DNA of 38,789 nt from an uncultured Burkholderiales bacterium (GTDB taxonomy: Bacteria; Pseudomonadota; Gammaproteobacteria; Burkholderiales; Burkholderiaceae_C), in the NCBI GenBank assembly GCA_903949285.1, contig CAJAYT010000025.1, positions 1 through 38,789 on the forward strand, written 5' to 3'. Each line of letters opens with the position of its first letter. The stretch's first letter is position 1. The notes under the pieces were generated by a model. That model was not told the DNA's origin, did no database searches, and saw only the letters and a program-made list of their open reading frames with translations. Both the position numbers and the translations under genes were made by a program. Positions 1-7,247 of this stretch are shown piece after piece.

Positions 1-801
1 GAGCATAGGGTCTTTCAAGTCGTGTCCGTTGGCATAAAACATAGTCGCTGCGTCACAAAATCCGTCTTGAGAGACCAAAACATTATCAAGCATAGCGTTG
101 GTTAAAAACGTGTCGCCTTTCTTTGTTACATCTGACATAGGTGTTCCCGGAGCAATTGCACCAGGCATAGGTAAATTCTCTTGCTTAGCACGCAACATCA
201 TCTCAAGCGTCAATGCGCCACCAGCTGAGCTACCAAATACTGCGATATTTTTAGAATTAAGCGATTTGATCTGCGCTTTGTAAACTGTCATAGCATCGTC
301 AAGTGCTCCTGGATAAAAGGCCTCGGGTGGCATTCTATAGTCAACGCTGATTACTTTCATATGCGCAAATCCAGCCATAAAAATAGCCTCTGGAAGTGCC
401 GCCTCTCGCGGATTTAGGACATAACAACCACCGTGAACGTGAATAGCAAGGCGATTTTTATTCGCAGCAGGAATATTGTTTGGCGTTATTGTGTAAATAC
501 GCACACCGTCTAAAGTAGAGGGCTCAATTTTTACATCCATGCGCTCAGACATAGCAGGGATTTGAGGTGCAACGGTCGCGGCAATACTATCTGCCAATTG
601 CTTCCAGCCTTCTGGAGTTGTTGGCGGCTTATCCCAATTTGTTCGCAAAGCCTGAGCAATGATCGCTTGCATTTGAGGGCTGACCGTAGTTGGTACGGGG
701 ATAGACTTAGCAGGCACTTCACGGGGTGCCAGAGATTGTCCAAAGCAAGACAGTGCCATCAAAGTTGTCGTCGTGGCCAGACAAATTAAACGAGTTTTCA
801 T
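1..801 (-). CDS. Exported alpha/beta hydrolase, HSL-type esterase (3' end cut by window)
   Basis: The frame is open from an ATG at 801 to the window edge: 267 residues, C-terminus missing. The start is supported by AGGA about 8 bases upstream. The first ~25 residues look like a Sec signal peptide, with likely cleavage near SLA. The body shows the two hallmarks of hormone-sensitive-lipase-type esterases: an oxyanion-hole HGG at about residues 123-125 (in HVHGGCYVLN) and a nucleophile elbow GSSAGG at 190-195 with Ser192. DYRMPPE at about 154-160 matches the usual block after the HGG strand. The catalytic Asp and His should lie in the missing part. Family knowledge supports hydrolysis of short or aromatic esters; export suggests action on periplasmic substrates. 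A second exported hydrolase lies just upstream on the same strand (gap 96 bp), so the two may be co-transcribed. The exact substrate is unknown. Confidence 0.85.
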   Translation of the reverse strand, partial: MKTRLICLATTTTLMALSCFGQSLAPREVPAKSIPVPTTVSPQMQAIIAQALRTNWDKPPTTPEGWKQLADSIAATVAPQIPAMSERMDVKIEPSTLDGVRIYTITPNNIPAANKNRLAIHVHGGCYVLNPREAALPEAIFMAGFAHMKVISVDYRMPPEAFYPGALDDAMTVYKAQIKSLNSKNIAVFGSSAGGALTLEMMLRAKQENLPMPGAIAPGTPMSDVTKKGDTFLTNAMLDNVLVSQDGFCDAATMFYANGHDLKDPML

Positions 802-897
802 TACCTTTTTCCTTTGTATCAATTATTTGTAACAAATAGTATTTCCTGAATTTAGTCCTTCAGAAAACAATAATCTCATTGAAGATCATCTTTAGAC

Positions 898-1974
898 CTA
901 GTTATGAATTCGTTGTTCAATCCAAGAGGCCAAAATATCAGCAATTTGTATGCTATTTGTGTCTTGCATCAGCATATGAGAATTTCCCTTTATTCCAATT
1001 TCAGGCAATACCAATAATTCAGCCTTTCCACCGGCAAGATTGGTTTTTTCAATAAATGCACGGCATGCCTTTAGTCTAGGTGCCCAACGCGCAGAGAGTT
1101 CCACGTAATCTCCAAATAAAACCAAAATAGGCATTTTGATATAAGGTGTCAAATCACTATCTGCTGCGGGGCAAGCGCCGGGCTCAATTGAAATGATGCC
1201 TGTGATGCCCTCGTTGCTTAACGCTGCAGTTTGAAATGGATAGATCCCAGATTGCGAATGACTAATCAACACCGTCTTTTTTAACTGCTTAGAAAGTTCC
1301 GACAAAGCAGGGACGGTCGGATTAGGCGTTGGCATTGAGTTGAGCCAATCTGGAACCATTTGTTGCCAAAGGCCACTTTGAGCAACTATTGGAAATTTCA
1401 GTCCTTCATATACTTTTGGATATTCACTACCGAAACGAAAAATTGTCCACGCACTCTCATGTCCTGCTGCAAAGACTACGGGCAATTGATCTGGAGCTTC
1501 TTTACCAATTTTTACGCTATTGATAGCTGTAGCATTTACCGCTGAACGACCGCGACCGGACTGATCAATGACATAAGTTGAAAATCCACGTTTTACAAAA
1601 TACTCATCCCATCCCATTCGACCATCCGGAGTTGACTCCCATGTCTTACCTGTTAAGCAGCAACCGTGAATCAAAACTACAGAACTTGCTTTTGCCTTTA
1701 CGGGTGATTGAAAGTGGACATACATCTGATCAACCGTGATATTTCCAGAAGACGCGTAAGCTGGTAATGTCGATAAGGTGTTTGACTCAACTTCTCTACC
1801 TCCTACAAAGAAGCTTCCCTGTTTGCCTAGGATAAGTGGACCATTGATAATTTTTGGACTAAGGGGCTTAACTTGGATATTGAATGGTATTGTTTGTGCA
1901 AGAGTAGTGGATACTAGGCCAGCAGCTAGGGCGCTCACAAGAGCAATCCTAAATTTAAATCTAAATAATTTCAT
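898..1974 (-). CDS. Exported alpha/beta hydrolase (esterase-like)
   Basis: 358 residues from an ATG at 1974. The N-terminus is a signal peptide (basic start, hydrophobic ALVSALAAGLVSTTLA, cleavage around TLAQ). The fold signature VVLIHGCCLTG (about 99-109) is the oxyanion-hole strand. SHSQSG (238-243) is the nucleophile elbow with Ser240, SIEPG (about 262-266) supplies the probable acid Glu264, and GNSHMLMQD supplies His333. So a complete Ser-Glu-His triad can be proposed. A conserved stretch TPDGRMGWDEYFVKRG follows the oxyanion strand, as in a Burkholderiales group of esterase-like proteins. Substrate unknown. It precedes the other exported hydrolase on the same strand. An 11-bp direct repeat lies just upstream of its start. 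Confidence 0.85.
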   Translation of the reverse strand: MKLFRFKFRIALVSALAAGLVSTTLAQTIPFNIQVKPLSPKIINGPLILGKQGSFFVGGREVESNTLSTLPAYASSGNITVDQMYVHFQSPVKAKASSVVLIHGCCLTGKTWESTPDGRMGWDEYFVKRGFSTYVIDQSGRGRSAVNATAINSVKIGKEAPDQLPVVFAAGHESAWTIFRFGSEYPKVYEGLKFPIVAQSGLWQQMVPDWLNSMPTPNPTVPALSELSKQLKKTVLISHSQSGIYPFQTAALSNEGITGIISIEPGACPAADSDLTPYIKMPILVLFGDYVELSARWAPRLKACRAFIEKTNLAGGKAELLVLPEIGIKGNSHMLMQDTNSIQIADILASWIEQRIHN

Positions 1975-2360
1975 GTTTTAGCCAGTGTGTTGCTGTTGAT
2001 AAATCATTATCGATTAAGGCAAGTCTGTTTCTATATCGATTAAGTAGAAACCATGGCTAAACTTTTTGTGTATCCTTGGGTTAGGGACGCATGGACCTAT
2101 ATATCTTGAAGAACCGGTTTTTACGCTGCGTCTGGTAAAGATCATTAAAACTATCACATCATCAGACGATCACAGTCAGAAGCAGTTCAACACCTAAAGC
2201 TGAGCGTGGTTTGCGCATTGCATGTGAGTACTTAAAGCTCAAAAAAGATGACTAATTTATTCAGGACTTGAGTGTTACCCCCTAGAAAATGGGTTGGCAG
2301 CCATATCTTTTGAGGAGAGAGTACAAAGAGAAAGCAACGACTGATACTTGGACGCTGAAT
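1975..2360. other. Intergenic stretch without a supportable gene
   Basis: About 386 bases separate the start of the upstream-most hydrolase from the 3' end of the first Bug receptor. It contains an 11-bp direct repeat near 2008-2044, reported separately. Short open stretches exist (for example one ending around 2255) but have no start, no ribosome site and no family resemblance I recognise. It probably contains the promoter of the hydrolase pair and the end of the receptor transcript. Confidence 0.6.
2008..2044. repeat. Two direct copies of TATCGATTAAG upstream of the exported hydrolase
   Basis: TATCGATTAAG occurs at 2008-2018 and again at 2034-2044, identical over 11 bases, with start-to-start distance of 26 bases. 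On the minus strand (CTTAATCGATA) the copies lie 34-70 bases upstream of the hydrolase ATG at 1974, a typical regulator or promoter position. Each copy contains the palindrome ATCGAT. Seen directly; a regulatory role is inference. Confidence 0.4.
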
Positions 2361-3320
2361 TTAGTTCATGCTAAGACCCGAACTTTTAACGAGGGACTTC
2401 CACATGGTGAGCTCTTTTCTCAAGGTAAGCTGAAACTCCTGAGGCGTTTGCCTCTCGATGGAGGCGCCTTCACTGATGAATCGCTCCTTCAATTGATCCT
2501 GGGTAGTGATATCGTTAATGGCTTGATTGAGCTTATCAACGACGACTTTTGGGGTGTTGGCGGGAGCTAAAACTCCCCACCAAGTACTCACATCAAAATC
2601 CTTGATTCCCACCTCTTGGGTTGACGGGATGGATGGGAAGAGTGCTATGCGCTTATTGCCCGTGACGGCGAGCAAATCTACATTTTTTTGTTTGATGAAG
2701 GGCAAAATGGTCGGAACAGTTGAGAAGAACACTTGAGTGCGGCCCGCAATCAAATCGATGACTGCTGGACCACTACCTTTATAAGGAATGTGGGTCATGG
2801 CAATGCCGGTTTTGGCTTTGAAGAGCTCTCCTGAGAGGTGATTGATACTGCCGTTACCAGCCGAACAAAAATTCAGATTCACATCCTTCTTTTTGGCATA
2901 GGCCAGTAGCTCCGTGATGTTTTTTACACCCAAACTTTTGGAGCTCACAATCAAGATCGGTCCCTTGCCAATCAAGGCTACGGGCGAGAAATCTCGATCA
3001 GGATCAAATGGCAAGCTGCTCTCAAGCGATGAATTGGTCGCAAAAGTTGATGTAGCAAAGAGCAATGTGTAGCCATCTGCAGGAGCTTTGGCCACAAAAT
3101 TAGCCCCAATCGTGCCACCCCCGCCGCCTTTATTCTCAATAATGACGGCTTGATCCAGTTTTTCAGCCAACAACTTGCCGACATCGCGCGCGATGCTGTC
3201 GGTCCCGCCTCCTGGCACAAAGGGCACGATCAAGGTGATGGGTTTTGATGGAAAAGGTGACTCAGCCAAAGTGGGTAAATAAAAAGCCAAGAGTGTTAGT
3301 AAACACAACAATTTTTTCAT
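2361..3320 (-). CDS. Bug/TctC-family periplasmic solute receptor
   Basis: 319 residues from the ATG at 3320. An upstream in-frame ATG at 3356 would add 12 residues ahead of the signal peptide but has no ribosome site, whereas TTAGGA sits about 5 bases before 3320. The signal peptide is MKKLLCLLTLLAFYLPTLA. The mature part begins FPSKPITLIVPFVPGGGTD, the diagnostic Bug-family opening, where the first beta-strand and glycine loop contact the ligand carboxylate. PADGYTLLF and IPYKGSGPAVIDLIAGR follow at the expected places. Bug proteins bind dicarboxylates, aromatic acids or similar small acids, either for tripartite tricarboxylate transporters or as sensors; no TctA/TctB gene is in this window. 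It follows the isocitrate-lyase-like gene on the same strand with a 134-bp gap, so the enzyme and receptor may share a substrate. Ligand unknown. Confidence 0.93.
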   Translation of the reverse strand: MKKLLCLLTLLAFYLPTLAESPFPSKPITLIVPFVPGGGTDSIARDVGKLLAEKLDQAVIIENKGGGGGTIGANFVAKAPADGYTLLFATSTFATNSSLESSLPFDPDRDFSPVALIGKGPILIVSSKSLGVKNITELLAYAKKKDVNLNFCSAGNGSINHLSGELFKAKTGIAMTHIPYKGSGPAVIDLIAGRTQVFFSTVPTILPFIKQKNVDLLAVTGNKRIALFPSIPSTQEVGIKDFDVSTWWGVLAPANTPKVVVDKLNQAINDITTQDQLKERFISEGASIERQTPQEFQLTLRKELTMWKSLVKSSGLSMN

Positions 3321-3454
3321 GAAAATCCTAATATGAACGTCAGCGATTGGCAGCATTTATTTCACAAAAATGGATGAATGACATATCTTCATCTGTTTGG
3401 AATCTGTTAACGAGTGATGCACTAACTTTCAGTAAAAACATGATCCTAGCAAAG

Positions 3455-4375
3455 CTAACTTATGTTGTTATGTGCATCGGCTTTTGAATATTTTTTATCA
3501 AAATCGGCTACCCAGTCAAATCCCATCATTTGAGAGAATTTTTGGAAATCATAAAGCGGAGTTTCGACGTTTGAACTAGATCCGTGGACTTTGAAGTGAC
3601 TATAAACAGTCTCAAAGGCGGCGCCAGCAGCGAGGAATGCTGTCGTTGGAAAGATGGCCAATTTAAAACCAAGACGCTGTAAATCCGTTTTGCTGAGCAC
3701 AGGCGTGCGCCCCCCGTCAACCATATTAGCCACTAGGGGGGTATCAAACGTTTTACCCAGTATTTCCATTTCTTCTATGGATTCTGGACTTTCAATAAAC
3801 AGTAGATCAGCGCCCGCACGCGCATACTGCTCACCCCGGCGCAGCGCCTCATCTAGTCCGTGTGTAGTACGAGCATCTGTTCTGGCTATTATTAAAAGAT
3901 TGGGATCGTCTCTGGTTTCAACAGCAACTCGGATTTTTTGAACCATATCAGCGCTATCGATGATACGCCTACCTAGCATATGGCCACATTTTTTGGGATA
4001 CTCTTGGTCTTCTAATTGAACTGCACACGCGCCCGCTTGTTCGTAGCTTCGTACTGTATGCATGACATTTAGTAAACCACCATATCCCGTATCAGCGTCG
4101 CAGATAAGAGGGGTTTTGGTAATGGTTGCAAACTGGGAAACCCGGTTTAGCATCTCCGATCCACTGGCAATTCCTGCATCCGGTAATCCCAGATAAGACG
4201 CTACAGTGCCGTAGCCGGTCATATACAAAGCATCAAAATCACGCGTGTCCGCCATTTTTGCAGAGATCATCTCGAAGACACCTGGGGCAATGACTATTGA
4301 GCCTGATTTTATTTTCGCACTCAATGCAGCTCTTCGTGCTTGAAAGGTAGGATAGTGACTGGTAGGGGAGGGCAT
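3455..4375 (-). CDS. Isocitrate lyase/PEP mutase-superfamily lyase
   Basis: 306 residues from an ATG at 4375. The superfamily is shown by GYGTVASYLGLPDAG near residues 54-68, the metal-binding CDADTGYGG at 92-100, and EDQEYPKKCGH at 122-132. The KKCGH motif with Cys130 is the catalytic loop of true carbon-carbon lyases such as isocitrate and 2-methylisocitrate lyase, so a lyase is more likely than a phosphonate mutase. IIARTDAR and LFIESPES are further conserved strands. The length agrees with 2-methylisocitrate lyase-like enzymes (about 290-305). Family members cleave 2-hydroxy or branched di- and tricarboxylates to pyruvate or oxaloacetate products; the exact substrate cannot be read here. 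No prp genes are nearby, so a prpB role is not supported. It is followed by a Bug receptor and divergent from another, pointing to organic-acid catabolism. Confidence 0.88.
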   Translation of the reverse strand: MPSPTSHYPTFQARRAALSAKIKSGSIVIAPGVFEMISAKMADTRDFDALYMTGYGTVASYLGLPDAGIASGSEMLNRVSQFATITKTPLICDADTGYGGLLNVMHTVRSYEQAGACAVQLEDQEYPKKCGHMLGRRIIDSADMVQKIRVAVETRDDPNLLIIARTDARTTHGLDEALRRGEQYARAGADLLFIESPESIEEMEILGKTFDTPLVANMVDGGRTPVLSKTDLQRLGFKLAIFPTTAFLAAGAAFETVYSHFKVHGSSSNVETPLYDFQKFSQMMGFDWVADFDKKYSKADAHNNIS

Positions 4376-4466
4376 AGTTTTAGATCAATAAAGTAGATGA
4401 ATGATGTGAGGATGAGAATAGCCGCTTTGTGTTAATTGTCGAATTCTAATCGCAGGAAATTTAAAA

Positions 4467-4482
4467 ATTTAAATATTTAAAT
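4467..4482. promoter_or_regulatory. 16-bp perfect AT palindrome in a divergent intergenic region
   Basis: ATTTAAATATTTAAAT is its own reverse complement. It lies in the 265-bp region between the divergently read lyase gene (start 4375) and Bug receptor gene (start 4641), within a longer run of A/T tracts from about 4458. It could be an operator shared by both genes or simply an AT-rich promoter element. Only the palindrome is certain. Confidence 0.35.
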
Positions 4483-4640
4483 ATGCAAGTCAAGCACTTT
4501 GTGATCCTATGCATACAGGGTTTGTGGGTAAGAGAAGACTTTTTGGGAGACTATAGAATTTACTCTTAATCAAACCTTTTATGCCTTGAAACCTGCTTAG
4601 GTTCTTAACTCTTTACCTCTTTTAAATCGGAGAGCTTAAC

Positions 4641-5657
4641 TTGAAGTCTTTCATTCAACGGTGTTTAAGTTTAGTCCTTTTATTGCCTGTGCTTATGCGC
4701 AGTCATTTACTGTTGGCTGTTATCGCTTTCATAGTCCTCCCAGCTCAAGCACAGTCAATTTACCCAACGAAGCCTATTCGCTTGGTCGTCCCATTTACGC
4801 CGGGGGGCGTGACTGACACAAGTGGTCGATTGATTGCAGAGTTTCTCTCCAAAAGACTTGGTCAGCAAGTGGTTGTTGATAACAAGCCTGGTGCATCTGG
4901 CAATATCGGAACTCAACAAGTATCTCTTGCCGAACCCGATGGCTATACCTTGCTTCTTGCATTTGACGGAACAATGGTTATCAATCCAAACCTTTTTCAA
5001 AAAATTCCTTTTAATACTCTTCGAGACTTTACGCCTGTCGGGAAAATTGGTGATGCAGTATTGATCTTGGTTGCATATCCAGGAACCAAGATTAAAACTG
5101 TAAAAGATGTCATTGATATCTCAAAGCAAACACCCCAAGGACTGGCTTTTGGCACATCAGGAGCCGGTGGTACTCCCCACATTGCAGGTGAAATACTAAA
5201 ACAACGCACGGGTGCAAATCTTATCCACGTCCCTTATAAAGGTGGTGGTCAAGCGTTAACAGATGTGCTGGGCGGCAACATACCGCTTGTGTATACAGCT
5301 ATTGCTGGAGCCGTTCAATATGTTAAAGCTGGCAAATTGGTTCCAGTTGCTGTATCAAGCGCTCAACGGTCTAAATCATTGCCCGAAGTTCCAACTTTTA
5401 TTGAAAGTGGACTTCCTGATTTTGAAATTAATTCATGGGTGGGTATCATGGCCCCAAGTAAAACGCCTAAGGCTATCATTGATAAGCTAAATACTGAGCT
5501 TAACTTTGTTCTCAACGAGCCCGAGGTTAAAGAACGTCTAGCTATCTTGGGCATTGAGCCAACACCCCAATCGGGGGAGAGGTTTAACGAGCAGATTAAA
5601 CGTGATTTAGATCGGTACGGTGCGATTATTAAATCTACCGGGATTACGCTGGATTAG
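4641..5657 (+). CDS. Bug/TctC-family periplasmic solute receptor (second copy)
   Basis: 338 residues from a TTG start at 4641, preceded by CGGAGAG at good spacing. An ATG at 4695 would give 320 residues, closer to the family norm, but lacks a ribosome site. Residues ~1-38 are hydrophobic and end in LPAQAQS, a signal peptide. The mature start YPTKPIRLVVPFTPGGVTDTSGR is the Bug-family ligand loop. GEILKQRTGANLIHVPYKGGGQALTDVLGG is the second conserved region, and the C-terminus ends in the usual helix. It differs in sequence from the receptor at 2361-3320, so it probably binds a different acid. It is divergent from the lyase gene and converges on the MFS gene at 5736. No membrane TTT subunits are present. 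Confidence 0.93.
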   Translation: MKSFIQRCLSLVLLLPVLMRSHLLLAVIAFIVLPAQAQSIYPTKPIRLVVPFTPGGVTDTSGRLIAEFLSKRLGQQVVVDNKPGASGNIGTQQVSLAEPDGYTLLLAFDGTMVINPNLFQKIPFNTLRDFTPVGKIGDAVLILVAYPGTKIKTVKDVIDISKQTPQGLAFGTSGAGGTPHIAGEILKQRTGANLIHVPYKGGGQALTDVLGGNIPLVYTAIAGAVQYVKAGKLVPVAVSSAQRSKSLPEVPTFIESGLPDFEINSWVGIMAPSKTPKAIIDKLNTELNFVLNEPEVKERLAILGIEPTPQSGERFNEQIKRDLDRYGAIIKSTGITLD

Positions 5658-5735
5658 TCCGAGTTGTCTGTAACACTGTTCTTTTAAGACAAGTGTAAGT
5701 AGTCGGCTGAATTTCTTTTTATGAGTTTATTTACC

Positions 5736-7016
5736 CTACGAGGCAGTACCACTGCTTTGTGAATCTTTAAGTTGTTGTCCTCGGTTGGAGCGAAGTCTCC
5801 AAAACAGCCAAAGACTCAACGAGAGGTTTAATAAATTCCAAGCCAAACCGTTTAAGAAAGCCGCTTGGTAAGAGCCTGTCATATCAAAAATCTTTCCCGA
5901 TAACCATCCCCCAAGTGCCATTCCCAATAAAGTCGCCATGATGACAGAACCAACTCTTACCCCCGCCTCTTTGGGGGGAAAGTGCTCGCGCACAATGATG
6001 GCGTAGGAGGGCACAATCCCACCTTGGAAGAGTCCAAACATTCCAGATATGATGTATAGCGGGATTAAACCATCAAAGGGCAAGAAAAATAATAATGCAA
6101 CGCCTTGTAACGCAGAGCCCAATAATAAAGTTGGAATACCGCCTATACGGTCGCAAATCCAGCCCGACAGCAATCTACTCACAATACCGCAGGTGAGCAT
6201 GAGAGACAGCATCTGTGCCCCCCTTGCTGCGCCGTAACCTAAGTCCCCACAATAAGCTACGATGTGAACTTGTGGCATTGCCATCGCTACGCAACAAGAG
6301 AATCCAGCAACACAAAGAAGTATCTGTGCTTGCCCTAGTTGCAGTCCAAAAGGGCGTGAAGCGGGAAAGTTTGAAGGTGCGAGAGAAGATTTTGAAGTCT
6401 CGCTGGCTTTACTCACCAATGGCGGCCTTTGTCGCATCGCAAAGGAGAGGAGGGCCATGCAAACACCGCAAAACACCCCCATTGCTACATAAGTGTACCT
6501 CCACCCAACGCTCTCTACACCCCACTGCGCCAGAGGCGGCCAAACTGCTCCCGCTACATAGTTACCGCTTGCACAAATAGCAACGGCAATTCCTCTTCTT
6601 TTGTTCCACCACAAAGATGTATCCGCCATCAGCGGTGCAAAGGTGGCAGAGCTGCCCAGTAGGCCCAGCAGTAACCCATGCGCGAGTCCAAATATCCATA
6701 TGTTTGGAGCTAAGCCGGCAACTACAAATCCAGCCAAAACAGCTGCCGACCCCATCCAAAGAACTGGTGAAATACCAAATCTGTCCGCTAATTTACCAGT
6801 CCATACACCGCCTAGCCCAAGACAGATCATCATCAGTGTGTAAGGCAAAGAGGCGACGGCTCGACTAATACCGAATTCTGCTTGAACGGGGGGCAGTACA
6901 ACTGCTACAACGTACATGCAACTACTGCCTAGAGTTACTAGGCAAAGGGTTGTTAAAAGACGCCAAGCTGCGTAGCGAGAGTCAATTAAATCTTCTGAGG
7001 CGGGCGAGTTTTGCAT
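5736..7016 (-). CDS. MFS transporter
   Basis: 426 residues from an ATG at 7016; no clear ribosome site upstream. The chain has about twelve hydrophobic segments in two halves split by a hydrophilic loop at about 200-230 (RQRPPLVSKASETSKSS). The A-loop motif appears as GVWTGKLADRFGISPV at about 74-89 and again in the second half as SGWICDRIGGIPTL. The arrangement resembles oxalate/formate antiporter or monocarboxylate-porter-like carriers of Burkholderiales, which move organic acids, but the substrate is not readable. It is divergent from the molybdopterin oxidoreductase gene (231-bp gap with small palindromes), so the two may be co-regulated. It converges with the second Bug receptor gene. 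Confidence 0.9.
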   Translation of the reverse strand: MQNSPASEDLIDSRYAAWRLLTTLCLVTLGSSCMYVVAVVLPPVQAEFGISRAVASLPYTLMMICLGLGGVWTGKLADRFGISPVLWMGSAAVLAGFVVAGLAPNIWIFGLAHGLLLGLLGSSATFAPLMADTSLWWNKRRGIAVAICASGNYVAGAVWPPLAQWGVESVGWRYTYVAMGVFCGVCMALLSFAMRQRPPLVSKASETSKSSLAPSNFPASRPFGLQLGQAQILLCVAGFSCCVAMAMPQVHIVAYCGDLGYGAARGAQMLSLMLTCGIVSRLLSGWICDRIGGIPTLLLGSALQGVALLFFLPFDGLIPLYIISGMFGLFQGGIVPSYAIIVREHFPPKEAGVRVGSVIMATLLGMALGGWLSGKIFDMTGSYQAAFLNGLAWNLLNLSLSLWLFWRLRSNRGQQLKDSQSSGTAS

Positions 7017-7163
7017 GTCTTGAGGTTAGCATGCGCAAATACCGGTTCTATTAAGGGTTTGTATGTTTCAAGTGAATGTTGGGAAATGACTGGTTAGCAG
7101 ACTAAAGATTGCGCATCCCAAGGGCAGTACTACTTAGTTGTATGGTTATGATATTTGAATGTA

Positions 7164-7182
7164 GTATTTAATACCTTGGTAT
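7164..7182. promoter_or_regulatory. Overlapping small palindromes between MFS and oxidoreductase genes
   Basis: GTATTTAATAC (7164-7174, symmetric around the central T) overlaps ATACCTTGGTAT (7171-7182, arms ATACC/GGTAT). Both lie 66-84 bases upstream of the molybdopterin oxidoreductase start and about 150 bases from the divergent MFS start. They are plausible operator half-sites for a regulator serving both genes. Symmetry is seen; function is inferred. Confidence 0.3.
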
Positions 7183-7247
7183 CCGAGTATCATTTAAAAT
7201 CTTAGTGTCACTTTGAATGTCGCGTCAAGCTTACGAGGGATGCATCC

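Noticed and set aside
5658..5735. Imperfect hairpin between the convergent Bug and MFS genes
   Set aside because: Arms ACACTGTTC/GACAAGTGT are mismatched and there is no T-run.
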